In this document: in pieces, positions 17,820 to 25,905 of the stretch
Numbering within the stretch: position 1 is the stretch's first letter
How the letters are laid out: each line of letters starts with the position of its first letter
Origin: Desulfurobacterium pacificum
GTDB lineage: Bacteria; Aquificota; Aquificia; Desulfurobacteriales; Desulfurobacteriaceae
Assembly (NCBI RefSeq): GCF_900182835.1
Contig: NZ_FXUB01000003.1
Span: 124,001-188,000, forward strand
DNA: 64,000 nucleotides
Direction of reading: 5' to 3'
Program-made: the position numbers and the translations under genes
Notes under the pieces: model-generated
Database searches by the model: none
Seen by the model: only the letters and a program-made list of their open reading frames with translations
Told to the model about the DNA's origin: nothing

Positions 17820-18261
17820 GAGTTTCCATAAGGAGGGCGCTTTCTCCTTTCCCGTAATAGTTTTCTCTCCTGCCGATGACTTTGAATCCGCAGCTTTTGT
17901 ATAGGTTGATTGCAGGCATGTTTTTCTCGTTTACTTCAAGGAATACCCTTTTTACGTTTTTCTCTTTTAAAGTTCTCAGCACGGCTTTGAGTAATTGTTT
18001 GCCTATTCCTTTTCTTCTCTGTTCTGGCGCTACGGCTATTTTGTGGATTTCCGCCTCGTTACCTATTATCCAGAGGATACAGTATCCTGCAGTTTTTTCG
18101 TTCTCTTTTGCTACGAAAATGTGTGAGAAGGATAGGGAAAGTTCTCTTTTTAGTGATTCGAGAGAGTAACTGTCTTTGAAGGAAGCTTTTTCTATGGCAG
18201 CAACTTCTTTTAGTGTTTTTTCATCTAATTGGGTTAGGGGGAGGATTTTTAGGTTTTGCAT
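17812..18261 (-). CDS. rimI: Ribosomal-protein-alanine N-acetyltransferase (GNAT)
   Basis: 149 residues, single GNAT domain. The acetyl-CoA loop is IAVAPEQRRKGIGKQLLKAVL; VFLEVNEKNMPAINLYKSCGF and the Tyr-rich end are typical of RimI. It acetylates the N-terminus of ribosomal protein S18, and in some lineages other proteins. It overlaps the tsaB end by 41 bases; tsaB-rimI is a common pair. The overlap is partly made of a GGGGGAGGATTTTT repeat copy (18237-18250). Confidence 0.92.
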   Translation of the reverse strand: MQNLKILPLTQLDEKTLKEVAAIEKASFKDSYSLESLKRELSLSFSHIFVAKENEKTAGYCILWIIGNEAEIHKIAVAPEQRRKGIGKQLLKAVLRTLKEKNVKRVFLEVNEKNMPAINLYKSCGFKVIGRRENYYGKGESALLMETLL

Positions 18262-18844
18262 CGTGTTCTCTTAAGTAGAATATTTGAAGTTCCTGGAGGT
18301 CTGATTCTGGAAGGAATAGGAGTTTTTTTGCTAGAGGTGTTTTTTCTTCTAAGTGGGGGAACTCTTTTATAAGTAGTTCTGGAGGATTACCTTTGTAGAC
18401 AATGAGGGGATTTTTGAGCCTGGAAATTTTTTCTGCTATTTCTTCTTCTGTCGCATCTAAGTACGTGTTCTCTATCAGTGCGTAAAACCTTTTTCTTTTT
18501 GCGTAGATTACCGGGATGATTGTAGCGTTAATCTTTTCGTATCCTGAAGATAAAACTTTTAGCGTGTTAATTGAAAATACGGGAATACCGCAGCACTTAA
18601 AAGCTTTTCCAACGGTAACTGAAAGGCGAACGCCTGTAAAAGAGCCGGGACCTGATGTAACTATTACTTTACTAATGTCACTTCTTTTGTATCCTGCGAC
18701 TTCAAGACAGTGGTCTATTTCTACGTAAACTCTTTCTGCGTGAATTTTTGAAATTCCCCAGCTTGAGCAGGAGAGGAATTCACCGTTCTTTCCTACTGCA
18801 ACGCTTCCTTCTGTTAAACACAAGTCAACTGCTACCGTTACCAT
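18221..18844 (-). CDS. tsaB: tRNA t6A-modification protein TsaB
   Basis: 207 residues. It opens with VTVAVDLCLTEGSVAV, the ASKHA start, and has VIVTSGPGSFTGVRLSVTVGKAF, the TsaB signature. TsaB supports TsaD in making threonylcarbamoyladenosine at tRNA position 37. The last residues (PKNPPPNPIR) come from the CCCC-tract repeat and look like an unusual extension running into rimI. The start overlaps the PsiE-like stop (TAATG). Confidence 0.92.
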   Translation of the reverse strand: MVTVAVDLCLTEGSVAVGKNGEFLSCSSWGISKIHAERVYVEIDHCLEVAGYKRSDISKVIVTSGPGSFTGVRLSVTVGKAFKCCGIPVFSINTLKVLSSGYEKINATIIPVIYAKRKRFYALIENTYLDATEEEIAEKISRLKNPLIVYKGNPPELLIKEFPHLEEKTPLAKKLLFLPESDLQELQIFYLREHDAKPKNPPPNPIR

Positions 18845-19491
18845 TATGCTGTCTTCATTACCCTTACTAAAATTGGTCTTCCGTTTTCATCAAGGTCAAG
18901 TATTTCTATTTTGACGTTAGCAATGTCTATCGTTTTTCTCTTTTTGAGAACGATGCCTCTTTCTTTGGCTACTCTTTCTATTAGGTCTATTAGGTACTTT
19001 TCTTCTTCAAAGGGTATATGAACTCCCAACATTTCATTTAGGGCTTCAACGGTTATGTAGGGGTCTATGATTACTGCCGTTCCTGGAGGGACAGACTTAA
19101 GGGTGAGGAATTTTCTTATTAGGAAGAGAATAAATAGAGAAACTGTTCCTAACAGAACGTCTTTAAAGTTATGTCCAGAGATGATGATTTCTCTTGCAAT
19201 TGCTATTAAAAGAACGTCAAAAACGATTCTTGGCTGATGTTTTATGAGCATTATGATGAGCTCTACGACAATGACAAACATTAGAAGCGGGGAAATTATC
19301 TCTTTCAAGCTTTCTGTTGCATCTTTCATGTGACCTGAAAGGATTATCTCTTCAATGTGAAACATGTGAGGGGAGAGGAAAAGAAACTCCATGAATAGGA
19401 TGAAAGAGACCAATAAAAGGGTAAATGTGATTGCCACCAAGAAAGCTTCGGAGGCTTTCATAAGGAAGTGCTCAATTCTTTTCTGCGTCAT
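18844..19491 (-). CDS. PsiE-like membrane protein with soluble C-terminal domain
   Basis: 215 residues. Four hydrophobic segments fall in about the first 130 residues (FLVAITFTLLLVSFILFMEF; LLMFVIVVELIIMLI; IVFDVLLIAIAREIII; LLGTVSLFILFLIRKFL), in the layout of phosphate-starvation-inducible PsiE proteins. About 80 soluble residues follow (from VPPGTAVIIDPY), more than in plain PsiE. Its function is unknown. It is packed between the prepilin peptidase (4-base overlap) and tsaB. Confidence 0.7.
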   Translation of the reverse strand: MTQKRIEHFLMKASEAFLVAITFTLLLVSFILFMEFLFLSPHMFHIEEIILSGHMKDATESLKEIISPLLMFVIVVELIIMLIKHQPRIVFDVLLIAIAREIIISGHNFKDVLLGTVSLFILFLIRKFLTLKSVPPGTAVIIDPYITVEALNEMLGVHIPFEEEKYLIDLIERVAKERGIVLKKRKTIDIANVKIEILDLDENGRPILVRVMKTA

Positions 19492-20252
19492 TTAACTATG
19501 CCTCCTAAATACCAGTTGATTAACTGGTTGCCGAAAAACAGCGCTATTACGGCTCCTATGGAGATGAAAGGTCCAAAAGGTAGGGCGCTTTTAAAGTTTT
19601 TACCTTTTGTAGCCATGAGAACTATACCTATAACTGCACCTACTAAGGAGGCGAAGAATAGCGTTACTAAGATGTTTTTCCACCCTAAGAACGCACCTAC
19701 TACTGCCATAATGTTGGCGTCTCCGTAGCCCATTCCTTCTTTTCCAGTAATTACGTAGTAGGTTTCTATGATAAAAAGAATTATTCCAGCGCCGAAAGAA
19801 GCACCTAAAACGGAATCTTTAAAGGTTATTTGGGGGATGAAGGGGGAAAGGAGAATTCCGAAAAGCATCGTAAAGTAGCAGAGTTTTACGGGAACAAGCA
19901 TCGTTTTAATGTCTATAAGAGAAATTACGATTAAGCTCCATATAAAAACGGCGTAGTAAAGGGCAGTTAGGGTTAGTCCGAACTTGTAAACTACGGCTGC
20001 CGTTAAAAATCCTGTAAGGAGTTCAACCAAAGGGTATTGGATAGATATGGGACTACCGCAGTTTCTACACTTTCCCTTTAAAAATAGGTAGCTTATTACA
20101 GGGATGTTGTCGTACCATTTTATTCTTTCGCCGCAGTTGGGGCAGTGAGAAGGAGGATAAACGATAGATTTCCCTTCTGGAATTCTGTAAATGCATACGT
20201 TTAAAAAGCTTCCGATTACTAATCCTGTGATAAAAGCTGCTATTATTATCAA
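19488..20252 (-). CDS. pilD: Prepilin peptidase / N-methyltransferase
   Basis: Cleaves and N-methylates type IV prepilins and pseudopilins at the inner membrane. 254 residues. GSFLNVCIYRIPEG is followed by the cytoplasmic loop with two Cys pairs (CPNC and CRNC) that bind zinc, then SLIDIKTMLVP and GMGYGDANIM with the two catalytic Asp residues. I place the start at TTG 20252, after GGGAG with a 7-base gap, making a TTGA overlap with the upstream gene; the open frame to 20312 is longer than family members. Likely substrates are GspG, GspK and the pilin-like proteins at 51945-54664. Confidence 0.93.
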   Translation of the reverse strand: MIIIAAFITGLVIGSFLNVCIYRIPEGKSIVYPPSHCPNCGERIKWYDNIPVISYLFLKGKCRNCGSPISIQYPLVELLTGFLTAAVVYKFGLTLTALYYAVFIWSLIVISLIDIKTMLVPVKLCYFTMLFGILLSPFIPQITFKDSVLGASFGAGIILFIIETYYVITGKEGMGYGDANIMAVVGAFLGWKNILVTLFFASLVGAVIGIVLMATKGKNFKSALPFGPFISIGAVIALFFGNQLINWYLGGIVK

Positions 20253-20872
20253 TGGGTTTCTCCCGGAGCTGATTTGATAAATCTTACCATTCCTCTTAAG
20301 AAATCCTGCCATTCTTTAACGGCTTTTAGAAAATCCCCCTCCATCACCTTCAAAGCTTCAGCTTCCTTTCCTTCGTAGAGGAGGTCGTCTAACTGAAAAA
20401 CGGCGTCTTCTAACTTTGCTATCGCTTCATCTATGCCGTCGTAGATGGGGAGGATTTTTGCCCCGCTTTCCACAACCTTTACAGACCAGTCTAAAGAGTC
20501 CAGAATGTTGTTGAGGTGCAGCTTTGCAAGGTCTGTGTTGATTTTCCAGTCGGCAACTATTTTCGGTATTGAAGTAATCATTGCATCTAAAGCTAAAAGG
20601 GCGAGTTCTATCTGCTTTCTTACCATATCCGTTGAGGGCTCTGTAACGATGTTGAGGTTTGAGAGGTCGTCTATTTCGTCAATTCTTGAAGGGTGGAGAA
20701 CTTCTCCGTTCTTTTCAACGTGTTTTATTGAGCGCTGGGGGAAGAGATACTTGTATTCAATGAGTCTTAAAAGTGCCGAATTGCTGGGCGCGTTTTTGGG
20801 GTTCAACTCTATCTCTTTTAGCTTGCCGTCTATTCTAACTTTTATCTTTTTTCTGTCCCGTGACGTTCTCAA
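20249..20872 (-). CDS. Conserved-looking hypothetical protein (207 aa)
   Basis: Not recognised. Starts at TTG 20872 with GGAGGT five bases upstream, inside the helicase 3' end. The first 80 residues look like a small beta-rich domain (KIKVRIDGKLKEIELNP; SIKHVEKNGEVLHPSRIDEIDD). The remainder is a long helical region (from DMVRKQIELALLALDAMI) resembling four-helix-bundle spacing. There is no signal peptide or membrane helix. It is coupled by overlap to both the helicase and the prepilin peptidase, so a pilus-related role is conceivable but unsupported. Confidence 0.7.
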   Translation of the reverse strand: MRTSRDRKKIKVRIDGKLKEIELNPKNAPSNSALLRLIEYKYLFPQRSIKHVEKNGEVLHPSRIDEIDDLSNLNIVTEPSTDMVRKQIELALLALDAMITSIPKIVADWKINTDLAKLHLNNILDSLDWSVKVVESGAKILPIYDGIDEAIAKLEDAVFQLDDLLYEGKEAEALKVMEGDFLKAVKEWQDFLRGMVRFIKSAPGETH

Positions 20873-23111
20873 ACAGCACCTCCAGTGCTTCTTCTTTCGT
20901 TAGTTTAAGGGCTTTTTCTCTGCCGATGAAGGTTGACGCTAAAAATCTTAGCAGTTTGAGGTTGCCAAGAGGAAATTTAACCTTTTCTACTATCTTAACA
21001 ATCCTGTTGAGCTCTCTATTTACGGCGTCTGTTGAGGAAAGCCTTATGGATAGCGTTTCTTTCAGCGCTTCTAACGTTTCCTTTCGTTTTTCTTTCAGGC
21101 TGTTTATAAGTGCAGTTTCGTTTGAAAGTCCTGTCAGTTTAGCCGTTCTGACTAAAGCGTTTCCTCTCATGTAGCCCAATCCCTCAATAGCAGCTAAAAG
21201 AGAGTAGCTGAACGGAATCCCCTGCCTTACCATCATCGCAATTCTGTGAACGGCGTCAAAGTCTAATGCATTTATTCTGCACAGGAACGAAGCTAATAGA
21301 GAGCTTTCTGAAGACAGGTTTGAGAGTTCGCCGGGCGGTCTTGCAACGTTGCTGAAAGGATAGAGGTCACCTAAAGCGTAGAAAATCAGGACATCTGAGT
21401 TGTCTTTTATCGTTTCACCGACTTTTTTGTGAAGGTAGTGATTTATTTGAGTTGATGCGGCTTTGAAGCCGTCGCCTGTGAAGGTTATCAGCGTTCCGGG
21501 GAAAAACTCTCTTTTTATCAGGGGTCTGACGGCGAACGTGTAGAGTATGGTTTTCTCTTCTTCTGTTGCCGATTCTGCGTGCTTCAGCCTGTTTTTGAAT
21601 TCAAGGTAGCAGTAGGGGGAGATGTAGGATGCTGCCAGTGTAAGGCACAGGGGCGTTGGTTTTCCGTTTTCTATGAAGCCTAATTTGGTTAACTCTTCTT
21701 CTACCTGCTGGAGGTGGGAGAGGAGGAGGGGATTTTTCTTTACGCTGAAAGTTTCTTTTATGGAATCTTTCCAGTTTTTGCCGTAGCGAACCATTGGACC
21801 TAACATCATGAGGCTGAGTATGGATTTCGTTCTGTTCTGGCAGGCAGCCCTTTCTTTTAGTTCTAAACCTTCTGAAAGCGCCGTTTTAAACGGTGATTCT
21901 AACTCTTCCTTTAGCGCTTCTAACAGCGCCTCCTCTTTTGCACCGCTGACTATCAAGTAGGACTTTCCCTCTTTTGAAAATCCCCACCTCCCCGCTCTTC
22001 CCTCCATCTGCATTATCGTTAAAAGGTCTGGAAAGAAGGAATACCTGTATGTAAACCTGTCAAAGTAACCTCTTACGAACACCACAACGTTGTCTGCCGG
22101 CAGGTTCACGCCGTAGGCGAGGGTCTGCGTTGCGTAGAGCCTGTTTAAGTTACCTTTTTTGAATTCTCTTTCAATTGTTTCTCTCTCTTCCTGCGGGACG
22201 TCTGCGTTGTGGAAAGCCACAGGTTCGCCTTCTGTTTCTATCCTTTTAAAAGGCGTTGTTTTGTTTACCACTTTCTTTTTGTAGTTTACGTTTTCTACTT
22301 TAAGAGCTTCCCAGCCCAAGTCTTTCTTTGGCAGGAATACGAGGGTTTTCCCTTTGAGTTTTAAGTGTTCTATAACAGAAACGATTTTCTCTGCGTCGGA
22401 CAGCTTTTCCCCTTTGGCTTTCTTCAAGAGCTTTGAAAAGTTAAGCACCTCTCTTTTCAGCGGAACGGGTCGCCACTCAGATTCTATAAAAAGCTCTGCC
22501 TTTATCCACTCTGCTAATTCGGAAGCGCCCGGTATCGTTGCCGAAAGGCACAGAAGCGGTTTCTCTTCCTTCAGGCAGTAGGTTACGATTTCTTCTATTG
22601 CTGCGCCTCTCGTTCTGTCTCTGATTATGTGAACTTCGTCTATTATCACGGCGCCGGCTTCTTCAAACCACTTTGCCCTGTTCCTTGCTGCCGAGAGCAG
22701 GCTTTCGTAGGTTGAGACGACCGTTTGCTGGTTGAGTTCGTCTAACTCTTCAATCAGGTCGCCCGTTCTTATCCCCGTTCTGCCGAAGATTTTTCTAAAC
22801 TCTCTAAACTTTTCGTAAATTAGAGAACGGGTTGGCGCGGTGTAGATTAGTCTGCCTTCTTTGTTTTTTAAGCGAAACAGCAGTGAAATTAGCGTTTTTC
22901 CTGAGCTTGTAGGCGAAGATATGAGGGCGTTCCCGCCGTCGTAGTAGCGGTAAAAGACCGTTTGGACGGGGTTGAGGTAGGGAAAGGGGAAGTTGGGAAT
23001 GAAGGTGGAGGGGAGGGTGGGGATTTTGAGGAAATTACCGTCTTCTAAAAGTTCTATCGTTCCGCCGTTTTCAGAAAAAGTAGTTGTTTCTAAAATTTTT
23101 ATCATTTTCAT
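20835..23111 (-). CDS. Ski2/Hel308-like DEAD-box superfamily 2 helicase
   Basis: 758 residues. Motif I is SSPTSSGKTLIS, Ia TAPTRSLIYEKF, Ib VVSTYESL, II IIDEVHII, III LSATIPG, V TLAYGVNLPADNV, and VI MQMEGRAGRWG; all fit the Ski2-like branch better than RecQ or DEAD RNA helicases. The C-terminal part has the winged-helix and ratchet-like helical regions of that group (GLGYMRGNALVRTAKLTGLS). Such proteins are common in archaea, and transfer is possible. Three GGGGATTTT repeat copies fall in the gene; one lies in the N-terminal stretch KIPTLPSTFIPNFPFPYLNP. Confidence 0.88.
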   Translation of the reverse strand: MKMIKILETTTFSENGGTIELLEDGNFLKIPTLPSTFIPNFPFPYLNPVQTVFYRYYDGGNALISSPTSSGKTLISLLFRLKNKEGRLIYTAPTRSLIYEKFREFRKIFGRTGIRTGDLIEELDELNQQTVVSTYESLLSAARNRAKWFEEAGAVIIDEVHIIRDRTRGAAIEEIVTYCLKEEKPLLCLSATIPGASELAEWIKAELFIESEWRPVPLKREVLNFSKLLKKAKGEKLSDAEKIVSVIEHLKLKGKTLVFLPKKDLGWEALKVENVNYKKKVVNKTTPFKRIETEGEPVAFHNADVPQEERETIEREFKKGNLNRLYATQTLAYGVNLPADNVVVFVRGYFDRFTYRYSFFPDLLTIMQMEGRAGRWGFSKEGKSYLIVSGAKEEALLEALKEELESPFKTALSEGLELKERAACQNRTKSILSLMMLGPMVRYGKNWKDSIKETFSVKKNPLLLSHLQQVEEELTKLGFIENGKPTPLCLTLAASYISPYCYLEFKNRLKHAESATEEEKTILYTFAVRPLIKREFFPGTLITFTGDGFKAASTQINHYLHKKVGETIKDNSDVLIFYALGDLYPFSNVARPPGELSNLSSESSLLASFLCRINALDFDAVHRIAMMVRQGIPFSYSLLAAIEGLGYMRGNALVRTAKLTGLSNETALINSLKEKRKETLEALKETLSIRLSSTDAVNRELNRIVKIVEKVKFPLGNLKLLRFLASTFIGREKALKLTKEEALEVLFENVTGQKKDKS
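21728..21737 (+). repeat. Dispersed G-tract/GATTTT repeat, copy in the helicase gene
   Basis: GGGGATTTTT, preceded by a GGTGGGAGAGGAGGA purine run; antisense to the helicase. Confidence 0.5.
21977..21998 (-). repeat. Dispersed G-tract/GATTTT repeat, copy in the helicase gene
   Basis: On the minus strand GGGGATTTT is preceded by AGAGCGGGGAGGT; it is sense to the helicase, just after motif VI. Confidence 0.5.
23001..23027 (+). repeat. Dispersed G-tract/GATTTT repeat, copy in the helicase N-terminus
   Basis: GGGGATTTT follows a tract of four G runs (GGTGGAGGGGAGGGTGGGG) that could fold as a G-quadruplex. Antisense to the helicase, it encodes a Pro/Phe-rich N-terminal stretch. Confidence 0.6.
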
Positions 23112-23181
23112 TTTAACCTGTTGTAACTTTTTTGAGTTTGCATAATTTTAAAATTCCCCAATAAAGCTTCAGGAGGAATGT

Positions 23182-23337
23182 ATGCAGATTTACGTTTTTC
23201 GCTGTAACAACTGCAACGCTGAGTTTGAAGAAGTAATTTATACCCCTCTGCAGCTGATGGAAATTAAGTGTCCATACTGCGAGTCAGAAGACGTTGAAGT
23301 TATTGACATAGCCAACTACTGTTCACCTTTTGGCTGA
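23182..23337 (+). CDS. Small FmdB-like zinc-ribbon protein (51 aa)
   Basis: A short gene with AGGAGG (23171-23176) before the ATG. MQIYVFRCNNCNAEFEEV opens as FmdB-type zinc ribbons do, with CNNC near the start and CPYC about 25 residues later: the two halves of a zinc knuckle. The family is often annotated as a putative regulatory protein without firm function. It lies alone between the divergent helicase and tRNA-Pro. Confidence 0.75.
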   Translation: MQIYVFRCNNCNAEFEEVIYTPLQLMEIKCPYCESEDVEVIDIANYCSPFG

Positions 23338-23367
23338 GGTTAATTTAGGGAGGCGGTGCCTTCTTTC

Positions 23368-23395
23368 TTGATTTTTCCTTCTCTTAGGTTATTAT
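23368..23395 (+). promoter_or_regulatory. Promoter of tRNA-Pro
   Basis: TTGATT (23368-23373), a 16-base spacer and TATTAT (23390-23395) place transcription start about 5 bases before the tRNA 5' end. Confidence 0.6.
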
Positions 23396-23406
23396 TCTTT
23401 AACCAG

Positions 23407-23484
23407 CGGGGCGTGGCGCAGCCTGGTTAGCGCGCTTGGTTCGGGACCAAGAGGACGGGGGTTCAAATCCCCCCGCCCCGACCA
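23407..23484 (+). tRNA. tRNA-Pro(CGG)
   Basis: The cloverleaf is complete. The acceptor CGGGGCG (23407-23413) pairs with CGCCCCG (23474-23480), the anticodon stem CTTGG/CCAAG encloses the loop TTCGGGA with anticodon CGG, the T arm has GTTCAAATC, the discriminator is A, and CCA is encoded. CGG reads CCG proline codons. The GC-rich stems fit a thermophile. Confidence 0.95.
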
Positions 23485-23500
23485 TTCATAAGGAGAGGTT

Positions 23501-23893
23501 ATGGAGCGTTCGTTTCTAAAAGCCTTTATCGTTTACGCTTATTCTTTCGTTCTTCTTTTTATGTTCAACGGTCTTCTCATGAACTTTATGTTTAAAGCAG
23601 GTGCTTCTCCTTTAGTTGCAAAGCTTGTAACTTACGTAATATCTCCGGTTTTCCTTTTCTTTTCCTATCAGTTTTCTTTGAAAAGGTTTGCCGGTTTTAA
23701 AGATGAGAGATTGTTAGCTAAAGCTTGGGCTTATCACTTTGTTCCTTTTGTCGTTATCTCCTTCTTTCTCTCATGGCTGATTGTATTTTTTTTTAAAGGG
23801 TCACCATTAGGAATGTTTCTATTTATGAACCTTGAGATTGCCGTTATCTTTTTTACTTTTAAGCTCTCTTACGATAGGGTGCTGAAGCGATGA
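23501..23893 (+). CDS. Four-helix membrane protein, GtrA-like (first of a pair)
   Basis: 130 residues, nearly all hydrophobic, with four predicted helices and a short charged loop after the second (SLKRFAGFKDER). Size, topology and an Asn in helix 1 (MFNGLLMNF) recall GtrA proteins, thought to flip polyprenyl-phosphate sugars. The match is by layout only. The stop overlaps the start of the next gene, which has the same layout, so the two may form a heterodimer. Confidence 0.5.
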   Translation: MERSFLKAFIVYAYSFVLLFMFNGLLMNFMFKAGASPLVAKLVTYVISPVFLFFSYQFSLKRFAGFKDERLLAKAWAYHFVPFVVISFFLSWLIVFFFKGSPLGMFLFMNLEIAVIFFTFKLSYDRVLKR

Positions 23894-24312
23894 ACGTTAT
23901 ACCGTTTTTGAGGGGAGCAGCTTTTTATCTGTTTATTTATCTCTTTATGGGGATAGTCAATTACGGCGTGTTTTATTTGGCGTTTCTGCTTCACCTTTCC
24001 TATCCAATAACAATGGCGCTTGATACTGTAGTTTCTGCCCTACTACTCTACTTAGGTTTTTACTATTCGCTTCGTATTTTCGTTAGAGATGATGTCAGGT
24101 TGGTTGATTGGAAGGTGGGGGTGGGGTGGATTTTGCAGATGTTCGTGTTTTCTATAATAGCGTTTGGAGTAGAGCTTTCTCTATCCCGTTTCTTTTTCAA
24201 TCCGAAGTTATTTAGAATAATAACAGTGTTCTTGAACTACTTTTTCTTTTTCGTTACTTACGTTTTAATCGTCTGGTGGTTATTCGGGAAGGAGCAAAAT
24301 GAGATTAGATAA
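23890..24312 (+). CDS. Four-helix membrane protein, GtrA-like (second of a pair)
   Basis: 140 residues, four predicted helices. LFMGIVNYGVFYLAFLLHL with the helix 1 Asn, then YLGFYYSLRIFVRDD after helix 2, is closer to GtrA than its partner. The third helix is encoded across a G-rich tract (GGTGGGGGTGGGGTGG then ATTTT, 24114-24134) of the dispersed repeat kind. It overlaps rsuA by 14 bases. Confidence 0.5.
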   Translation: MNVIPFLRGAAFYLFIYLFMGIVNYGVFYLAFLLHLSYPITMALDTVVSALLLYLGFYYSLRIFVRDDVRLVDWKVGVGWILQMFVFSIIAFGVELSLSRFFFNPKLFRIITVFLNYFFFFVTYVLIVWWLFGKEQNEIR

Positions 24313-25024
24313 GTTGCTTGCAGAGAGCGGTTACGGAAGCCGTTCAGAAGTTAAAAAATTAATTAAGAAAGGCAAAGTTGCGGTTAACGGAGAAATTGTT
24401 AAGTCTCCTTCTATTAACGTTGACCCTGAAAGAGATGAAGTGACAGTTGACGGAGAACCTGTTTACTATCAGAAAGATTACTACCTTATTCTCAACAAGC
24501 CGGCAGGTTACGTTACTACCACTGCTGATAGAGATATGAGCGTTATGGAGCTTGTTTCTGATATCCCGAGGTTTGATGAGAAACTTTTTCCTGTAGGAAG
24601 GCTTGATAAAGATGCTGAAGGGCTTCTGTTTATAACTTCTGACGGTGAGCTTGCTCACAGGTTGACACACCCAAAGTGGAAAGTTCCCAAGGTTTACTAC
24701 GTTGAAGTGGAAGGGAAGTTAACTGAAGCGAAGATAGAACCTTTAAAGAAGGGCATAGATTTAGGAGATTTTGTTGCCCGTCCTGCTAAGGTGAAAATTC
24801 TTAAAGCAGAAGAAGGACGTTCTGCTGCAGAGATAGAGATAAATGAAGGTAAATATCATCAGGTAAAGAGAATGTTTGAAAAAATAGGGCACCCTGTTCT
24901 TTATCTTAAAAGGGTAAAGTTCGGTAACTTGGAGTTAGGGGAACTTCCTTTAGGTGAGTACAGGAATTTAACGGAAGAGGAGCTTAGAAAACTGAAAGAA
25001 TCAGTTGGTCTTTTGGTAAAATAG
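24299..25024 (+). CDS. rsuA: 16S rRNA pseudouridine synthase, RsuA family
   Basis: 241 residues. An N-terminal S4 RNA-binding domain (MRLDKLLAESGYGSRSEVKKL) precedes the synthase domain with catalytic Asp in GRLDKDAEGLLFITSDG. INEGKYHQVKRMFEKIGHPV is the RsuA form; RluB and RluE have a different motif here. The target is probably U516 of 16S rRNA, but related targets cannot be excluded. Confidence 0.85.
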   Translation: MRLDKLLAESGYGSRSEVKKLIKKGKVAVNGEIVKSPSINVDPERDEVTVDGEPVYYQKDYYLILNKPAGYVTTTADRDMSVMELVSDIPRFDEKLFPVGRLDKDAEGLLFITSDGELAHRLTHPKWKVPKVYYVEVEGKLTEAKIEPLKKGIDLGDFVARPAKVKILKAEEGRSAAEIEINEGKYHQVKRMFEKIGHPVLYLKRVKFGNLELGELPLGEYRNLTEEELRKLKESVGLLVK

Positions 25025-25053
25025 TTTCCGTAACCTGTAGGAGGGTGCCGAAG

Positions 25054-25890
25054 TTGAGAAGAATTCTGTTATGTTTATCAATATTCCTTTTGTTTCCTCA
25101 GGTGTCCCACGCTCAGCTTTACAGAGTGAAGAAAGGCGATTCTCTATATAAAATAGCCAAGAAGTTCCACACAACTGTTGCTAAACTCAAAAGAATTAAC
25201 GGTTTGCGTAGCAGTTTGCTTAGACCTGGTCAGCGACTTATCGTTCCTGGCAGACGTTATAAGCCCGTAAACAGCAGGAAGACTATAGCTTTTCTGGAAC
25301 AAAAAGCGGCAGAAGTTAAAGAGGATGTGAAGGAAGCTGGAGAGGACATTTATCCTATAACCAATGTGGTTTATGAAGAAGGAGAGAAGTTAGCCGACGT
25401 TCTTTCTACGCCTTTGAACGTTCCTTACGATAACTGGAATTTGTCAATACTTGAAAATCCGGAGTATAAGAGTGCCTTGTTGGAAATTTTGGCAAGGGTA
25501 TTTAAAAACCTAAAAAATACTCCTTACGTTTTCGGAGGAGCTAATCCAAAGAGAGGGCTTGATTGTTCCTCGTTTACTATGTACGTTTATAGAAAATTAG
25601 GTATAAACCTGCCGAGAACGGCGAGAGCGCAGTTTAACGTAGGTGTTCCTGTTAGCAAGAACGAGTTAAAGGTAGGAGATTTGGTCTTTTTTAGAACTTA
25701 CGCCAGCTTTCCTTCTCACGTGGGTATCTACATAGGTAACGGAAAGTTCGTACATTTTTCTTCCATGTACCACGGGCTTTCTATTTCTTCTCTTAGCAGT
25801 CCCTACTTTAGACGTAGGTTTATAGGTGCTAAAAGGGTATTGAGTGAGAAGTTGGTGAAAAAAATTCTTTACGCACAAAAGAATAACTAA
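25054..25890 (+). CDS. LysM + NlpC/P60 cell-wall hydrolase
   Basis: Exported peptidoglycan hydrolase. The start TTG 25054 is chosen because GGAGG (25040-25044) touches GTG 25045. The product then begins with a clean signal peptide (LRRILLCLSIFLLFPQVSHA). A LysM domain (YRVKKGDSLYKIAKKFHT through RPGQRLIVPG) is followed by a helical linker and an NlpC/P60 domain with catalytic Cys in GLDCSSFTMYVY and His in SHVGIYIGNGKFVHFSS. It probably cleaves stem peptides during growth or division. Confidence 0.92.
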   Translation: MRRILLCLSIFLLFPQVSHAQLYRVKKGDSLYKIAKKFHTTVAKLKRINGLRSSLLRPGQRLIVPGRRYKPVNSRKTIAFLEQKAAEVKEDVKEAGEDIYPITNVVYEEGEKLADVLSTPLNVPYDNWNLSILENPEYKSALLEILARVFKNLKNTPYVFGGANPKRGLDCSSFTMYVYRKLGINLPRTARAQFNVGVPVSKNELKVGDLVFFRTYASFPSHVGIYIGNGKFVHFSSMYHGLSISSLSSPYFRRRFIGAKRVLSEKLVKKILYAQKNN

Positions 25891-25905
25891 AAAGGAGGTA
25901 GTGCG

